A DNA stretch of 28,314 bases from Cymbomonas tetramitiformis (taxonomy: Eukaryota; Chlorophyta; Pyramimonadophyceae; Pyramimonadales; Pyramimonadaceae). The notes under the pieces were generated by a model. It was given only the letters and a program-made list of their open reading frames with translations, was not told where the DNA came from and searched no databases. Where the stretch lies: contig LGRX02031487.1 of NCBI GenBank assembly GCA_001247695.2, positions 1 through 28,314 on the forward strand, in the 5' to 3' direction. Shown here piece by piece: positions 17,426-27,767 of this stretch; within the stretch, counting starts at the first letter, position 1; each line of letters starts with the position of its first letter. Both the position numbers and the translations under genes were made by a program.

Positions 17426-20400
17426 CTGCAAAAACATTGCATGCGGCAATTTAGTGAATATAAAGAATCAGCAGAATGCTGAAAGGAACAGGGCTAAATG
17501 CAAACAAGTGGCAATGCGGAATATAAGCTTACATGGAGGGAAAGAGAGCGCCATGCCAAAAGGAATCCAAGCTGAACAGAAAAAAAAAGTAGCATTGCGA
17601 TCCCTGTAACTTCGCATCGGTCACAATTGGGCAGAAGACAAGCAGAAGTCCCAACGTTACAGGTGCAATGAAGTAGCTTCCGCCACTCGGTGTGATCGCA
17701 CACCTGTGTTCAGGGGTAGTACGCAAAAGGGGGAGTGAGCCGCAGCTTCCTTGTCGCATTAAATTTTCCTCAGAATGTTCATTAGTGGCCTGCCATGAGA
17801 ATTGCACATATGCGGCTTGCGAAAGATCTTCCTCTGATTGCCCATTAGGCACACCTTGTGCATGCAGTCTGCCCATGGATTGCTGATCCTCAGAACTTAT
17901 CTTCTTCTGAGGCTTCCGCGAGATGGCTTCAACTAGTTTGTTTAGGTGTGTGCCCTGGGCTGACTTGGATGGTCCCAATGTGGTGGTGGCCTTCTCGGAT
18001 TCAAAATGCGGCACTTCTCGTTCTTCAAACTCAGCGCGGGAGCTGAACTGTGGGTTCGTAGTTCCGGGCTTGGGTAAAGATCCTTTCATGTGCTTGTTAA
18101 TTTCTCCCAGCTCCCTGCGCGTTCGAACGATACTATTACGTTAGCCCCTTATACGGGGCCTTTGTGCACAACACATCATTGTACGCCTCCCAAGGTGGCA
18201 CGTGCATGGACCCGGGCATCGCACATCACTCACAAACAAGCACGCTTATTGAGGATAAAGCTGAAAACATACACATATGGATGTGCACGCTGAATGGCAT
18301 GAAGCCCGCCAACAAAAGTTAAACCACCTGCATCCCAGAGTGCTGGATGCGGAGGGGCCAGGTCAGCATATGCTGTTTGAAGTGGTCACAGCGTGGTCAA
18401 TGACGGATGCACACCAGGGAGCAGCCATGATGGCACCCGGGGGCGGTAGCAAGGAAGGTGGAAGAGAGCAAGGGCTGTGTGCCCGCAACACTTTTTACCC
18501 TTCAGTGTGGAGGTCTTCAGGGGCTAGGGCCTGGGGCAAAATGGATTCCTTCAGAAGGCGCAGCGGCGCTTCAGGGAGCGACGATCTATGGAGGAGCAGG
18601 GGGATGGAGGAGCTCCAGAAAATCCGCATAGGTGTCTCGAAGTGAGCTCCGAATCCCTTGATCCCGGGCGTGGGCACATAGCGCAGCCACTTTTCTGTGG
18701 CCACGTGGTACCAAAGGAATTGGACCAAGAATGAGCCATGCGCACACACCGAATGGCACGAGATCAGCCGACAAAAGCCAGCCCACCATCATCCCAGTGG
18801 AGATTCAATCCAGGAACTCACAGCTGCACTCGGACAGATGGACTCATTCTCGACCAGGACGGGGGCGTGACAAGATGCCACCAACAAAGACATAATACCC
18901 CCACGCATACACGCTCACATATATAAGAGCCCTAGAAAGTCTGGTTGTCTGCAACACTGGCTTTTATATGGGCGTGCCTCACCCTTCAATGAGGTTCAAT
19001 GGATTCATCACACACTTCGGGACATACACCTGGACTCTCTCCATCGCTTTGTCGGGATCGAGATCCTTCATATCACGCTGGTTCACCTGAGTGCAGTTGT
19101 GAGCTATGCCAGCTTGAACTTCGCTTGACAATACCACTCACCGGCGACTGAAGGGAGGGTGCAGGGGATCTGAGCCGTCGGCATCCCGAGGAATGCCGCT
19201 GTACGTACTAACGTGTACTGGCCATAGGCACCCCGAGTTCCGCGGGGTTGGGACTTCAGGGTTTAAGGGTTCAGGGACTGCACACCGTGTGAGGTGACCA
19301 ATGGCCGTTTCGACGGAAGCCAGGCGCAGGTCTCGAGCTTCCTCCTGTTTCAGCTTTGCATAATGGTGCTCGACGTGGTCCCTCTGCATTTTTCACCGCC
19401 GCCAAGTCCGCAACACCGCTCTCAACAGAGCTCGGTCCGGAGCAGGTGCCGTCATTGCGAGCATAGCCAGCCAGTCGCCCCTTGGCACGTCGCTCATGCC
19501 GAGCTGAAGCCGCCCAAGGCCGCGCACCGAGCGCCTCTTCAGGAGATGCTGCCGTGCCCTACCTACCAGCCTGCACGGAGATGGTGCATATGCTCTCCAG
19601 TCATCTTCAATTCACAGATCTCCTGGCCAGTATCCGATACTTGCGGGACCAGGTGCTCATGTGACTGGGTAGTCCTGGGTGCTCATGTGACTGGGTAGTC
19701 CTGGGTGCTCACCTCAATCTCTGCCCTCCTTGTAGCATCGATGACTTCCTCAACTGCAGAGGGCAACCGTTGTTGAAAATCAGTCTGTGCCACCAGCGTT
19801 CCTAACTTGTGTACCTTCCAAGCTGCACCTCTTGGTGCGGCCAATCCTGTGGTGTTTAGCAGAGAAATTCGAAGCAAAATGGTATAATCCAACGGTGATC
19901 GTGGTTGCTAGATTTGAAACAAAATGGTATAATCCAACAGTGATCGAGATTGCTAGATTGTAAGCACAATGGTAAAAATCCAATGGTGATCAAGGTTGCT
20001 AGATTATGAGCCCCCAGTTGGCAGAGATCTGAGATATCGGCTGCATGCTGCAGGGGGGGGGCACACCAGGCCTCGCAAGCTTCCGCATTGGCGGAGGCTC
20101 CACCGTGGCGGAATGCTGATCACGGCTATTGCAACGCACCTTTGTCCTTGTCACGACCAATTGCCTTCATCAACTTGTCTGCTAGGTGCTTGGCTGCAGA
20201 TCCACCACCAGGAAGCGCCGCAGCCCTCCGATCACCCCCAGGAAGTGGCGCAGCCCTCCGATCACCCTCTTAACACTGGCAGCGTTTGACCCTTTCACAA
20301 GCGGTGCTCGCAAAAGACATATGTGGCTGTTTGAGGTGGAGGCGTTAATGCGGGATTCAACGCAAAGCATAGACTGAAGATACGGTAGACGCACCGCAGT

Positions 20401-23400
20401 GCTGGTCCTCTTGTGCTTTGCTTATAGCGCAAGCCGCCTGGGCCAGCCATTCACAGCCCCCAAAACCACTTCAACTCATCCCCGCAGCACTATGTGCTCA
20501 CCGCCTTGAGCATGGATGAAGTCGCCAGGAGTTCCGGATGTGCATTGCGATGTGGAGGGTTCAGGTTGCGCACTGCGATGTGAGGGGATTAGGGTGTGCA
20601 CTGCCATGGGGGGTTAGGTGCACTGCGATGTGGGGGATTAGAGCGTGCACTGTGATGTGTGGGGATTAGGGCACTTTGATGTGGGGGGACTAGGGCGTGC
20701 ACTGCGATGTGGGGGGTTCAGGGCGTGCACTGCGATGTGGGGGGATCAGGGTGTGCACTGCGACGCTGGGTGTTCAGCCAACGGTAAGACTGGCGTGTGT
20801 AGGAGATACAATTTGTGCCAAACTCTGACGAGTTCTTTGAAGAAGGAATGAGAGGGGGGACCCGAGTGGCAAACCTCTTCAGCATGGTCGGCTGAGTCCG
20901 CATAAGCTGCGTTGTCGCGTAAGCAAAGCTGACCTTGTGCAGTGCGATGCAATCCGTACCGGCTGACGGCTTGGAGCAGCGCTTTCTCCACCTCCTGCAA
21001 CGCCAAATGCCAACCCAAACAAGCCCCCGTCAACCCCTTCATCTTCCACATCTCCCAATGCCACAACCAGTAGTCCCTGCCCATCTGCTACCTGATCCAA
21101 CGCCGTCCCCTGCCGCCCCATAAGGCATCCTTTTCTGCAATCCAACAAAATATTCAAGGCGCCAACTCAGCCGCCTCCATCTGTTGTATGATCCAGCAGT
21201 CCCCCCTCGGGTACAGCACGATGGGGAATCCATCTCTCACAGGACAGACGCTTGTGGACTGTCCTGGTGACTAGAATGGATTCCCATGCGCCTGGACAAA
21301 GGAAACAAGTCACGGCGCAAAGGATTGAATGCTCTCAGGAGAGGCATCCTCAGACAATATCTAGCCTCAACACACTCCCCGAACGTCTAAAGGCGTCGTA
21401 CCTCGATGCCGACGGCGCTCTCATGCATCCGCAGCACAGTTTTCTGGACCGCCTGCTCCCCATCGTGCTTGTCTTTTGGACCTTCCAAGGACTTGATCAA
21501 GGAGCTTCCATTGGGATCGGTGCCTAGCAGCTTGTCCGCCTCATGCTGCATAGCGGCATCCCAGCTTTCGACCTGCTGGTGGATGTCGCTCTCGGTGATG
21601 GCCTTCTCCCAAGTTCTGTCCTTGTTGATTGCATTGCGCGACACGGTCACTGCAGTCTTCACGCCATATTTGGCGAGGGCCGTAAGATCCGTCACGATAT
21701 CTGCCTGATCCTCGCCCTGCTCCAGCTTCTCGTTCTTTACCCCGTCCATCGCGTTCACGATGATCCCAAGAAGTGCTGCACCCATGCCACGCATCGCACA
21801 TAACATGGAGCGCTGTGAGTGCGCTGTTCGGGCAGTCCCAAAGACGGCGAGCACCCAGCGCATGGGGCTTCGGGCCGATGTGCATTCAGGGCGGTAGGAG
21901 ATTGTGACATTGCGCGTGTCACAGAATGGTGGTTTCAGGTTCTGCAGCCATCACACTCACCGTTCAGCAGAAAGAGAAACACAATGACCATGAACGTGAG
22001 GAAGTAGATGACTCCTGCGTGCACCACTCATCTGTATCACCCCCAAAGCATAACACATCGACTGTCGTGTGCTCGGCCTCAGGCTCAGAGCATCGCCCGC
22101 ATAGTGCAGCATCGACTGTTGTGTGTTCGGTCTCAGACTCAGAGCATCGCCCACACAGTGCAGCATCGACTATCTTGTGCTCGGCCCGGACTCAGAGCAT
22201 TGCCCACACAGTGCAGCATGGACTGTCGCGTGCTCGGCCTCAGACTCAGAGCATCGCCCAAACAGTGCAGCATCGACTATCTTGTGCTCGGCCTCAGACT
22301 CAGAGCATTGCCCACACAGTGCCGCATCGAGCTGGTGAACGTTCCCTGAGCAGTAAATCAAGAGTCACGTTGTTGGTGGGATTCAAAGGACTTCCGACAG
22401 GAAACATCTCGCTTCAACATGGGCCGTACCCACTCCAAGGCTCCTCCTTGCTGACTGTGAGGTCTTAGTGGGCGTCTCAGGGACAATCCATGGCACAGGG
22501 CCAAAAAGTCGAGTGATGCCGATGATCCCCTAAGAGGGGCCGTGTAAGCCGAGTCACTACGATATGGGACCATGCCAGCGCATTTTGAAAGGAACAGTGT
22601 TATGGTGCCGCATCAAGCGTGGGCAGCTGAGCAGCGGGCTTCGCAGTGCGCAAGCTGCTCGCATCGCACTGCTCCAAGCCGCTTGTTTGGACGGCATAGA
22701 GGAGCTGAAGCTCGGGGAACAACCAGCACATCAGGGCGCAGTGGAGCTCGCCTGATGCCCGCTCCCAGGTGCCTCCAAGCGCCGGGATGTCCTCGCTGAA
22801 TGCCGTGTCGCCCAGCATCATGAGGAAGCAAGTCATGAAGCTGTTGTCCACCTTGTGGAAGGATGTGGAAGTGCCGCCATACAGTATGTGCCCCATCACG
22901 GTATACATCAGCAAAATGATCCCCAGCAGTGCGATGAAGTTCAGCAGATCCGTCCCTGAGCCATGGGCGCCACCAGATCGCCTCACGTGGTACAGCGCAC
23001 CACCGTAATCCATCGCCATGTGGCCTTGCCCCAATTTGCGGATTTCCCTAATGCCCTTTCTGCTATCTCTGCTGACCTCCGGGCACCGGCGCAAGATGAT
23101 CAACGGCCTTGTGCCAAAGTGCTCAAGGTTCCACGGCTCAGGACGTCCAGGCACCGTATTGCGCCCAGCTTCACTTGTTCTGGAAAACATTTGCTCCGGG
23201 TCGTCTGATGGCTTCGGGTGATGTCTCATTGCGTCCGATGGTTTCAAAGGACGGCTCATTATGGAAGGAAGCTCCTAGCCACGATATGAACGGAAGCTCC
23301 TAGTCACGATATGGAAGGAAGCTCCTACTTAAGATATGGATGGAGGCTCCTAGTTAAGATACGGACGGAAGCTTCTAGTCACGATACGGAAGGAAGCTCC

Positions 23401-26091
23401 TAGTCAAGATAGGGAACGAGGCTCCTAGTCAAGAAACGGAAGGAAGCTCCTAGTCATGATATGGAAGGGAGCTCCTCGTCAAGCGGCCAACAAGACGTCA
23501 CGCGCGAGCGCTACCAAGCATTCCCTGAGATAGACCCGAAGGTGGAAGGTAAAGTGGGACCAAGGGGAGCCGCACCGCCATGGCGGATGGTTCTAGTGAT
23601 CATGCCGATATCCGGGTGGAAGTCCATCAGTTTCAGCACCCGGAGGAGAGTCACGATGATGGTGAGGGCCGTGAGGAAATTATACATGCGCCGCAGCAGC
23701 AGGATATAGTTGAAGTCTGCGAGCTTGGTTGCCAGTTTGGACAGATTTTCGCCATCTGGCCAGGGTGTTTCCCCCGACGCGAGAAACTCGGCTCAAGGGC
23801 TTGGCATGCGGCGGCTACAGGAGACAGCGCCGACGGGGTCTCCGCTGCACCAGCGCTGCGCCGCAGTGTGCATCCGCCCCGTGCGCTGTGCGAGAAGTGA
23901 TGCACGCGCACATGAAAGCAGACCAGACTCTAGCTCTCTCCACCACCGTTCAAGAACCGCACGATTGGAGGAGTGGCGTCTGGCGCGGTGACAGCATTTG
24001 GGCCACAGAACTCTGGACCATGGTGCCGAGAGGCTCACGGCAGTGCACTGCAGGCAGCTGGACTTTGGGGTCACTCTCATGAAAGCTGATGGCAGAGGTT
24101 ACTGGAGCTGCTGGCGTCCGCTTCAGTGGGCCTTGGATCATGGCATGTGGCTGAAACGCGGCTCATGGGTGAGCACAGCATCGAGCTTCAGCTAGTCCCA
24201 GAAGGGACACATCCGCTATGCTCCCCTTGGCGCTAGATACCCTCGCAACTGAGGACCTGAGGTGATCGAATTGTATAGCGCACACCCTGTACTCGCGAAC
24301 ATTCAGAATTGCCGCGTTGATGCAGTTGGATGGGCCGTGTTATAGTGCGTCACGTCTCTCGCCGACACAACGGCCGGTGGCGATGCGAAAGAGCTCCAGA
24401 GCTGACGTGGCACCCGGAGCCAAAATGGAGGGCACCTTCGTAGAGCTTGAGCCAATTGACGTGCTCGCCCGTCTCATCGTACCCTGAAAGACTCTCATAT
24501 ACGTGGTACCGCTCATCCACGTCAAACTCATGCATCGCAGCCAGCATGGCGATGTAGACAATGATCATCATCGACGTGAGGAGCCCGGCGCACATGTCGA
24601 TGACGTTAAAGATGCTGTGGAAGTAGGGTGCCACCGTTCCGTATTCGCGCTGCATGTCTCGCATCTCCACGAACTCCCTGCGCAATATTGCACGCGTTCA
24701 TAAACCCCCGTCACTGCACCTGCCTCCCCTTCTTTACAGCAATGCCCAAAAATGCCTTGCTGTGAAAGCCGCCTTGATCACCTCGTGTGTCGGTGCCCAT
24801 AATCACTCCGTGAAGGGCGCCGCATGCGATGGCGAGTGGGGCTTACGAATACATACTCTTCGCAAAGATGGTAACGAAGGCCACCTCCAGAATTACACGA
24901 AAAAGGTCACTTCCTCGCAAAAGCCACTGCGTTCGGATGCTCTGTGCCACTCGCACCCCATTGGTCCCCTTGTTTCTTCCTCTCGCTGCCGGGTGGCATG
25001 TCGGCAGTGGCCACCCAAGATGGACAGTCACAACAGCTCCCAAATCAAGAGACTGAGGCCTGGTTCCTCAGCCACGGGTCACCTTTTGGGAGTGGCCACC
25101 CAGGGTCATGCTTGCATTTCTGTCCCCAACCTTCCATCCACGATGAAGGTTGGCCATGCACATGTACGGCGCAAGCTTTCTATCCTTCGTTCACAATTTT
25201 GGCAGAGGGGTTTGGCAGAGCTTTCCAGCTCACTGCCAGCTGGCGGCCCTCAAGTGCACCCACACAGAAGATAACCAGAGAGGCAGTGGCAACCTCCGGA
25301 GGCATTGCGCAAATCAACGTTCGTTCCCCAAATATCGCCTCACTAAATTTGTTAGGTGCCGACGGCTTCGTGGACGATTAGAAAGCATGCGAAAAAGCAG
25401 AGGCGTGATGTTTGGGAAGGGGTCCACTTTTGGGGGTTTTCACCTGTGCAGAAATTATGTTAAGCATGCGCACTTATACTGGGATGTTGGACATTCGGAA
25501 TCAGATTCGATCGATATGACAGTCTCGAGCTTTCAAACAAATGGCCGGCTCAAAATTCATTATTATGGTCAGTCGACTGCGTTGAGGATGTTAGCATCAC
25601 TGGGAGGGGCGTCCTATGGTAGATGAGGAGGCATCGTGCACGACGTTGCCCCCGTACCTCGATTCGCTCCGTAAGATAGAACGTGCCGGCAGGATCGGCG
25701 GTCATGTAGAAGATGATGCTCGTGAAGAGATTATTGTCGCCATTGTAAGTAAGCATCTGCAGCTGCAAAGTGTCAATGGGCAGTCCAAGGAACTGGCTTT
25801 CCATAAGGTACCCCACGAGCTCCTGCGAGCGCTCCTCGTCCACGTTGATATCTATTATCACAGGGAACGTCTCATGGTCCCTCCAATTCATGTCGAAGGC
25901 GTGGAACCCATACGGCACCCCAAACGCATTGAGATCTTCCTCGTCAGGGTAGTACTCATTCTTGTTGGCAGCTGCAACCTGCGAAGCGCTGCTGCTCAGA
26001 GTCTTCAGAGTCATGCGTGATGCCATCAGTGGCAGGCACTGGCCATTCGCAGTCAAAACTGGGTGTGAACAAAATCTCGATAGCGCGCATG
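17236..26091 (-). CDS. Polycystin (PKD2/TRPP-like) cation channel, multi-exon, 5' incomplete
   Basis: Exons, in transcript order: 26091-26040 (tentative), 25978-25658, 24926-24847, 24677-24436, 23755-23576, 22955-22752, 22014-21961, 21775-21402, 20994-20934, 19822-19713, 19383-19286, 18114-17704, 17425-17236. From 25978 the twelve exons sum to 2325 nt (774 residues plus TGA) and every junction keeps phase. Conserved parts in order are the distal extracellular polycystin domain, S2, S3, S4, S5, a pore with LGD, S6, and a hydrophilic tail with a predicted coiled coil. Polycystins are non-selective Ca2+-permeable channels, in algae often ciliary. S1 and the N-terminus are not located. Exon edges were set from GT-AG consensus plus phase, without transcript support. 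Confidence 0.85.
17704..18114 (-). CDS. Channel exon, hydrophilic tail
   Basis: 411 nt from acceptor GCGCAG to donor ACAG|GTGTGC. It completes the coiled coil (ELGEINKHMKG) and then codes for a Ser/Glu/Gln-rich, probably disordered region with PKPGTTNPQFSSRAEFEERE and SRKPQKKISSEDQQSMGRLH. No domain seen. Confidence 0.7.
19286..19383 (-). CDS. Channel exon, coiled-coil segment
   Basis: 98 nt, acceptor AATGCAG, donor CACG|GTGTGC. It codes for RDHVEHHYAKLKQEEARDLR, then LASVETAIGHLTR. With the next exon (ELGEINKHM) it gives regular hydrophobic heptads, as in the oligomerising C-terminal coiled coils of polycystins. Confidence 0.65.
19671..19712. repeat. 28 bp tandem repeat abutting a splice donor
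   Basis: CTGGGTGCTCATGTGA with GTAGTC is repeated about 2.5 times. The last partial unit overlaps the donor of the exon ending at 19713. Confidence 0.7.
19713..19822 (-). CDS. Channel exon, tail
   Basis: 110 nt, acceptor GGTGCAG, strong donor GAG|GTGAGC. It codes for AWKVHKLGTLVAQTDFQQRL, then PSAVEEVIDATRRAEIE. Amphipathic and charged. Phase 1 entry and phase 0 exit fit the chain. Confidence 0.65.
19871..20010. repeat. Tandem repeat of about 46 bp, three copies
   Basis: Three units of AAAATGGTATAATCCAACGG plus GATCG..GTTGCTAGATT lie within the intron 19823-20933. Confidence 0.8.
20540..20766. repeat. GT-rich minisatellite, unit about 29 bp
   Basis: About eight degenerate units of GTGCACTGCGATGTGGGGG plus TTAGGGC, in the same intron as the 46 bp array. 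Units vary in length and G-run. Confidence 0.8.
20934..20994 (-). CDS. Channel exon, tail
   Basis: 61 nt between acceptor GTTGCAG and donor CAAG|GTCAGC. It codes for EVEKALLQAVSRYGLHRTAQ. Helical and in phase with both neighbours. Supported by phase and splice signals only. Confidence 0.6.
21402..21775 (-). CDS. Channel exon, S6 end and cytoplasmic tail
   Basis: 374 nt, donor GAG|GTACGA, phase 0. It starts ALLGIIVNAMDGVKNEKLEQ, the usual intracellular end of polycystin S6. A charged, mostly helical tail follows, including TALAKYGVKTAVTVSRNAIN and HQQVESWDAAMQHEADKLLG. No EF-hand loop is recognisable. Confidence 0.9.
21961..22014 (-). CDS. Channel exon, S6
   Basis: A 54 nt exon from acceptor CACGCAG to the strong donor AACG|GTGAGT. 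It codes for GVIYFLTFMVIVFLFLLN, the S6 helix with the family's L-L-N ending. It joins in phase to ALLGIIVNAM in the next exon, the conserved post-S6 sequence. Confidence 0.9.
22056..22332. repeat. 54 bp minisatellite in the pore-S6 intron
   Basis: About five copies of a 54 bp unit containing CATCGACTGTCGTGTGCTCG and CTCAGAGCATCGCCC. They lie just upstream (transcript sense) of the S6 exon. Confidence 0.9.
22752..22955 (-). CDS. Channel exon, S5 and pore
   Basis: 204 nt. It codes for TDLLNFIALLGIILLMYTVM (S5), GHILYGGTSTSFHKVDNSFM and TCFLMMLGDTAFSEDI. LGD is the polycystin selectivity-filter triplet. The exon ends at CAG|GCGAGC, a GC donor. This gives the phase 1 needed by the S6 exon; no GT site nearby does. 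Confidence 0.9.
23260..23480. repeat. 25 bp minisatellite in the S4-S5 intron
   Basis: About nine copies of ATGGAAGGAAGCTCCTAGTC with ACGAT, with point variation between units. Confidence 0.9.
23576..23755 (-). CDS. Channel exon, S4 voltage-sensor-like helix
   Basis: 180 nt, phase 1 to 1. It codes for DGENLSKLATKLADFNYILL, then MYNFLTALTIIVTLLRVLKL and MDFHPDIGMITRTIRHG. The pattern LLRVLK-x-MDF followed by a TRTI linker matches polycystin S4 and the S4-S5 linker, with Arg and Lys retained. Acceptor CTGGCCAG, donor GCG|GTGCGG. Confidence 0.9.
24436..24677 (-). CDS. Channel exon, S2-S3 linker and S3
   Basis: 242 nt. After EFVEMRDMQREYGTVAPYFH it gives SIFNVIDMCAGLLTSMMIIV and YIAMLAAMHEF. 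FN-VID is the conserved W/F-N-x-x-D motif that opens S3 in polycystins. The extended acidic loop VDERYHVYESLSGYDETGEH follows. Donor GAAG|GTGCCC, phase 1. Confidence 0.9.
24847..24926 (-). CDS. Channel exon, S2
   Basis: 80 nt from acceptor CGCAG to donor TC|GTAAGC. It codes for WLLRGSDLFRVILEVAFVTI and FAKSMYS, a hydrophobic S2 segment in the position of the family's second helix. It enters in phase 0 and leaves in phase 2, matching both neighbours. Confidence 0.8.
25658..25978 (-). CDS. Channel exon, extracellular polycystin domain
   Basis: 107 codons, phase 0 to 0, donor GAG|GTACGG. It codes for VPYGFHAFDMNWRDHETFPV, then ERSQELVGYLMESQFL, DTLQLQMLTYNGDNNLFTSI and FYMTADPAGTFYL. These align with the human PKD2 segment from YYLDLS through the YNANINLF motif to the FP.xGG turn that precedes S2. 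Confidence 0.85.
26040..26091 (-). CDS. Channel exon, proximal extracellular domain (tentative)
   Basis: Acceptor GGCAG then 52 nt coding for MRAIEILFTPSFDCEWP, ending at a possible donor CCA|GTGCCT. It joins the next exon in phase 0 across an intron of only 61 nt, far shorter than the others. The frame remains open past the donor, so a frameshift within a single exon is the alternative. Confidence 0.4.
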
Positions 26092-27317
26092 CTGCCACAA
26101 GTCCAGAGCAGAGAATGTTCAGACAATATAACCATTTTCACTTGTATACTGATAGGACAGTCCCCGATCTTTAAATTCTTTATTTTCTTTTTTCGTACGT
26201 TTACGCAGGCATGCAATCATATCAACGCCTGCACCTAACAATCCAGCCATAACTGCTCCGCTCCTGTTCTACCACAGCCCTCTTGATGTGAGTCCCCAAA
26301 GACAGCTGGACAAGTAGGTCTTTCATTCATCGCTCATTACATGAATAAAAATGATCAAAATGCTGATCCCGAAATGATAGTATGATCCCTGCTGTGATTG
26401 AGGGCGATCCATCACAGTGCACAATCAGGGCGGCGTGGTATTACTTCGTCGTAATACGAAGTTCCGATCTGAAAAACAGCGTCCACTCCGTAAGGATCAT
26501 CCCTGGCCAGACGCCCACGGCCCCCGACAGCGATCCCCATCGCCACCAACGAAGTCTCGTTTCGTTCAGATCACTGGGTAGCACACAGCAGGCATGCTGC
26601 GACTCATGCGCGTGCGATCGCCAGGTAGCGCACAACAGGCATGCTGTGACTCATTCAGCCGACTATCACCGATGACAACGTAAAATTGGTTGTGAATAAT
26701 CTATGCCGCATGCAAGCGATGTCGACGATCCTTGGTGCATGCAAGGGTGGTGGATGATGTCCACGGCGCATGCGAGGGCGGTGGATGATGTCCACGGCGC
26801 ATGCGAGGGTGATGGACGATCCACGAAACGTGAGGCACAAAATGTCCCCCGGGTCGGGAATGATTCCATCTGTGCGAATGTGGCTGTAAGGTCCTGTTGT
26901 GTGGCTCTGGGTTGAGCATGGTGGGAATTTGAGCATGGACAATTTGAGTGAAATATTGGTAGTCCCATCTGTGCTGCGATTGCCCTGAGTGCACCCGCTC
27001 CCTGGCAAGAATAATGGATGATCCACCGTGCATACGAGAGCAGTGGATGCTCCACGGCGTATGCGAGTGCTGTGGATGCAAAGCTACCTGTTTTTCCCTC
27101 GGATACATCCTGAGGAAAGCTTTTTGAATTTGCCAGCGTCACATTCTTCAATTGGTTTGGCGGAGGTCTCCAGTACCGCCCCGGCGATGATTCTGCAGCT
27201 CTCCTCCGCCCCTCATTAATGCGGACTGTCAGCCATTAGTCATCGCTCTAGCCGTTGGACATCAGCCATCCGATTGTCATCACAGCGGCCACCAGCGGCC
27301 GGCCATCCAACAGGCCA
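26092..27317. other. Probable 5' intron(s) of the channel gene; repeats only
   Basis: No transmembrane S1 exon could be found on the minus strand. Degenerate units of about 30 bp, GCATGCGAGGGCGGTGGATG with ATGTCCAC, lie at 26715-26830 and again near 27012-27080. A possible tiny minus-strand exon with acceptor GTTTTTCAG near 26478 is unsupported. Confidence 0.5.
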
Positions 27318-27767
27318 TCAGCAAGTCCTTGTAGTTGCTGCGACCATCAGCCGACTCCATGCAAGCGGTTGCCATTTGCCAGTGCCGCGCTGTAAGTCAT
27401 CAGCGTGCCATTGTCGCGCTATAGCGTGAAGAACCGAACAAGGGTACTTGCCATCTTGATTGCTCAACAAGCTGCAACACCAGGGGTCCAGCAAATCAAA
27501 GGATGAGGCGTCCGGATCGGGCACAGGGCAGCACCTGTTGCGGGAATTTATTGTACGAAGCAGGACGAAGGAGTCTTGATCCACCAGGTTACCCCAGCCT
27601 CTCACAATTTCCCCCTGCTCACCGTAGTTGTTTACAGATGCGATAACCTGTATGTCGTTGCTTCCCGTGGCTCGGAAAGAATCGTACGGTTGACAGCAGA
27701 CCTGAATCTGCCCGGCTGGGTATCGTAGAGGAAAAACACTCTGCCATCGCCCCCACCTTGCCTGCAT
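27318..27767 (-). CDS. Unrecognised ORF or exon upstream of the channel
   Basis: A 149-codon minus frame. Coding-like parts are RATGSNDIQVIASVNNYGEQ and DQDSFVLLRTINSRNRCCPV, with several Cys (CCQP, NRCCP, WCC). This would suit a disulfide-bearing extracellular region. A strong donor CTACG|GTGAGC at about 27625 would end a shorter exon, while the frame also stays open beyond it. It lies in the right direction and place to be an upstream exon of the channel, but no phase-compatible link was found. A separate gene is possible. Confidence 0.35.
   Translation of the reverse strand: MQARWGRWQSVFPLRYPAGQIQVCCQPYDSFRATGSNDIQVIASVNNYGEQGEIVRGWGNLVDQDSFVLLRTINSRNRCCPVPDPDASSFDLLDPWCCSLLSNQDGKYPCSVLHAIARQWHADDLQRGTGKWQPLAWSRLMVAATTRTC

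Noticed and set aside
19567..19622. Possible channel exon (EICELKMTGEHMHHLRAG) with acceptor GGCCAG and donor GTAGGT
   Set aside because: Including it breaks phase with the following exon 19286-19383. The chain without it is consistent.
22008..22468. Plus-strand ORFs with repeated SEHRPHSAASTI-like units
   Set aside because: Open only because the 54 bp minisatellite unit is divisible by three; it lies within a channel intron.
23580..23900. Plus-strand ORF with acidic, His-rich sequence
   Set aside because: Antisense of the S4 exon, which has family motifs and splice sites.
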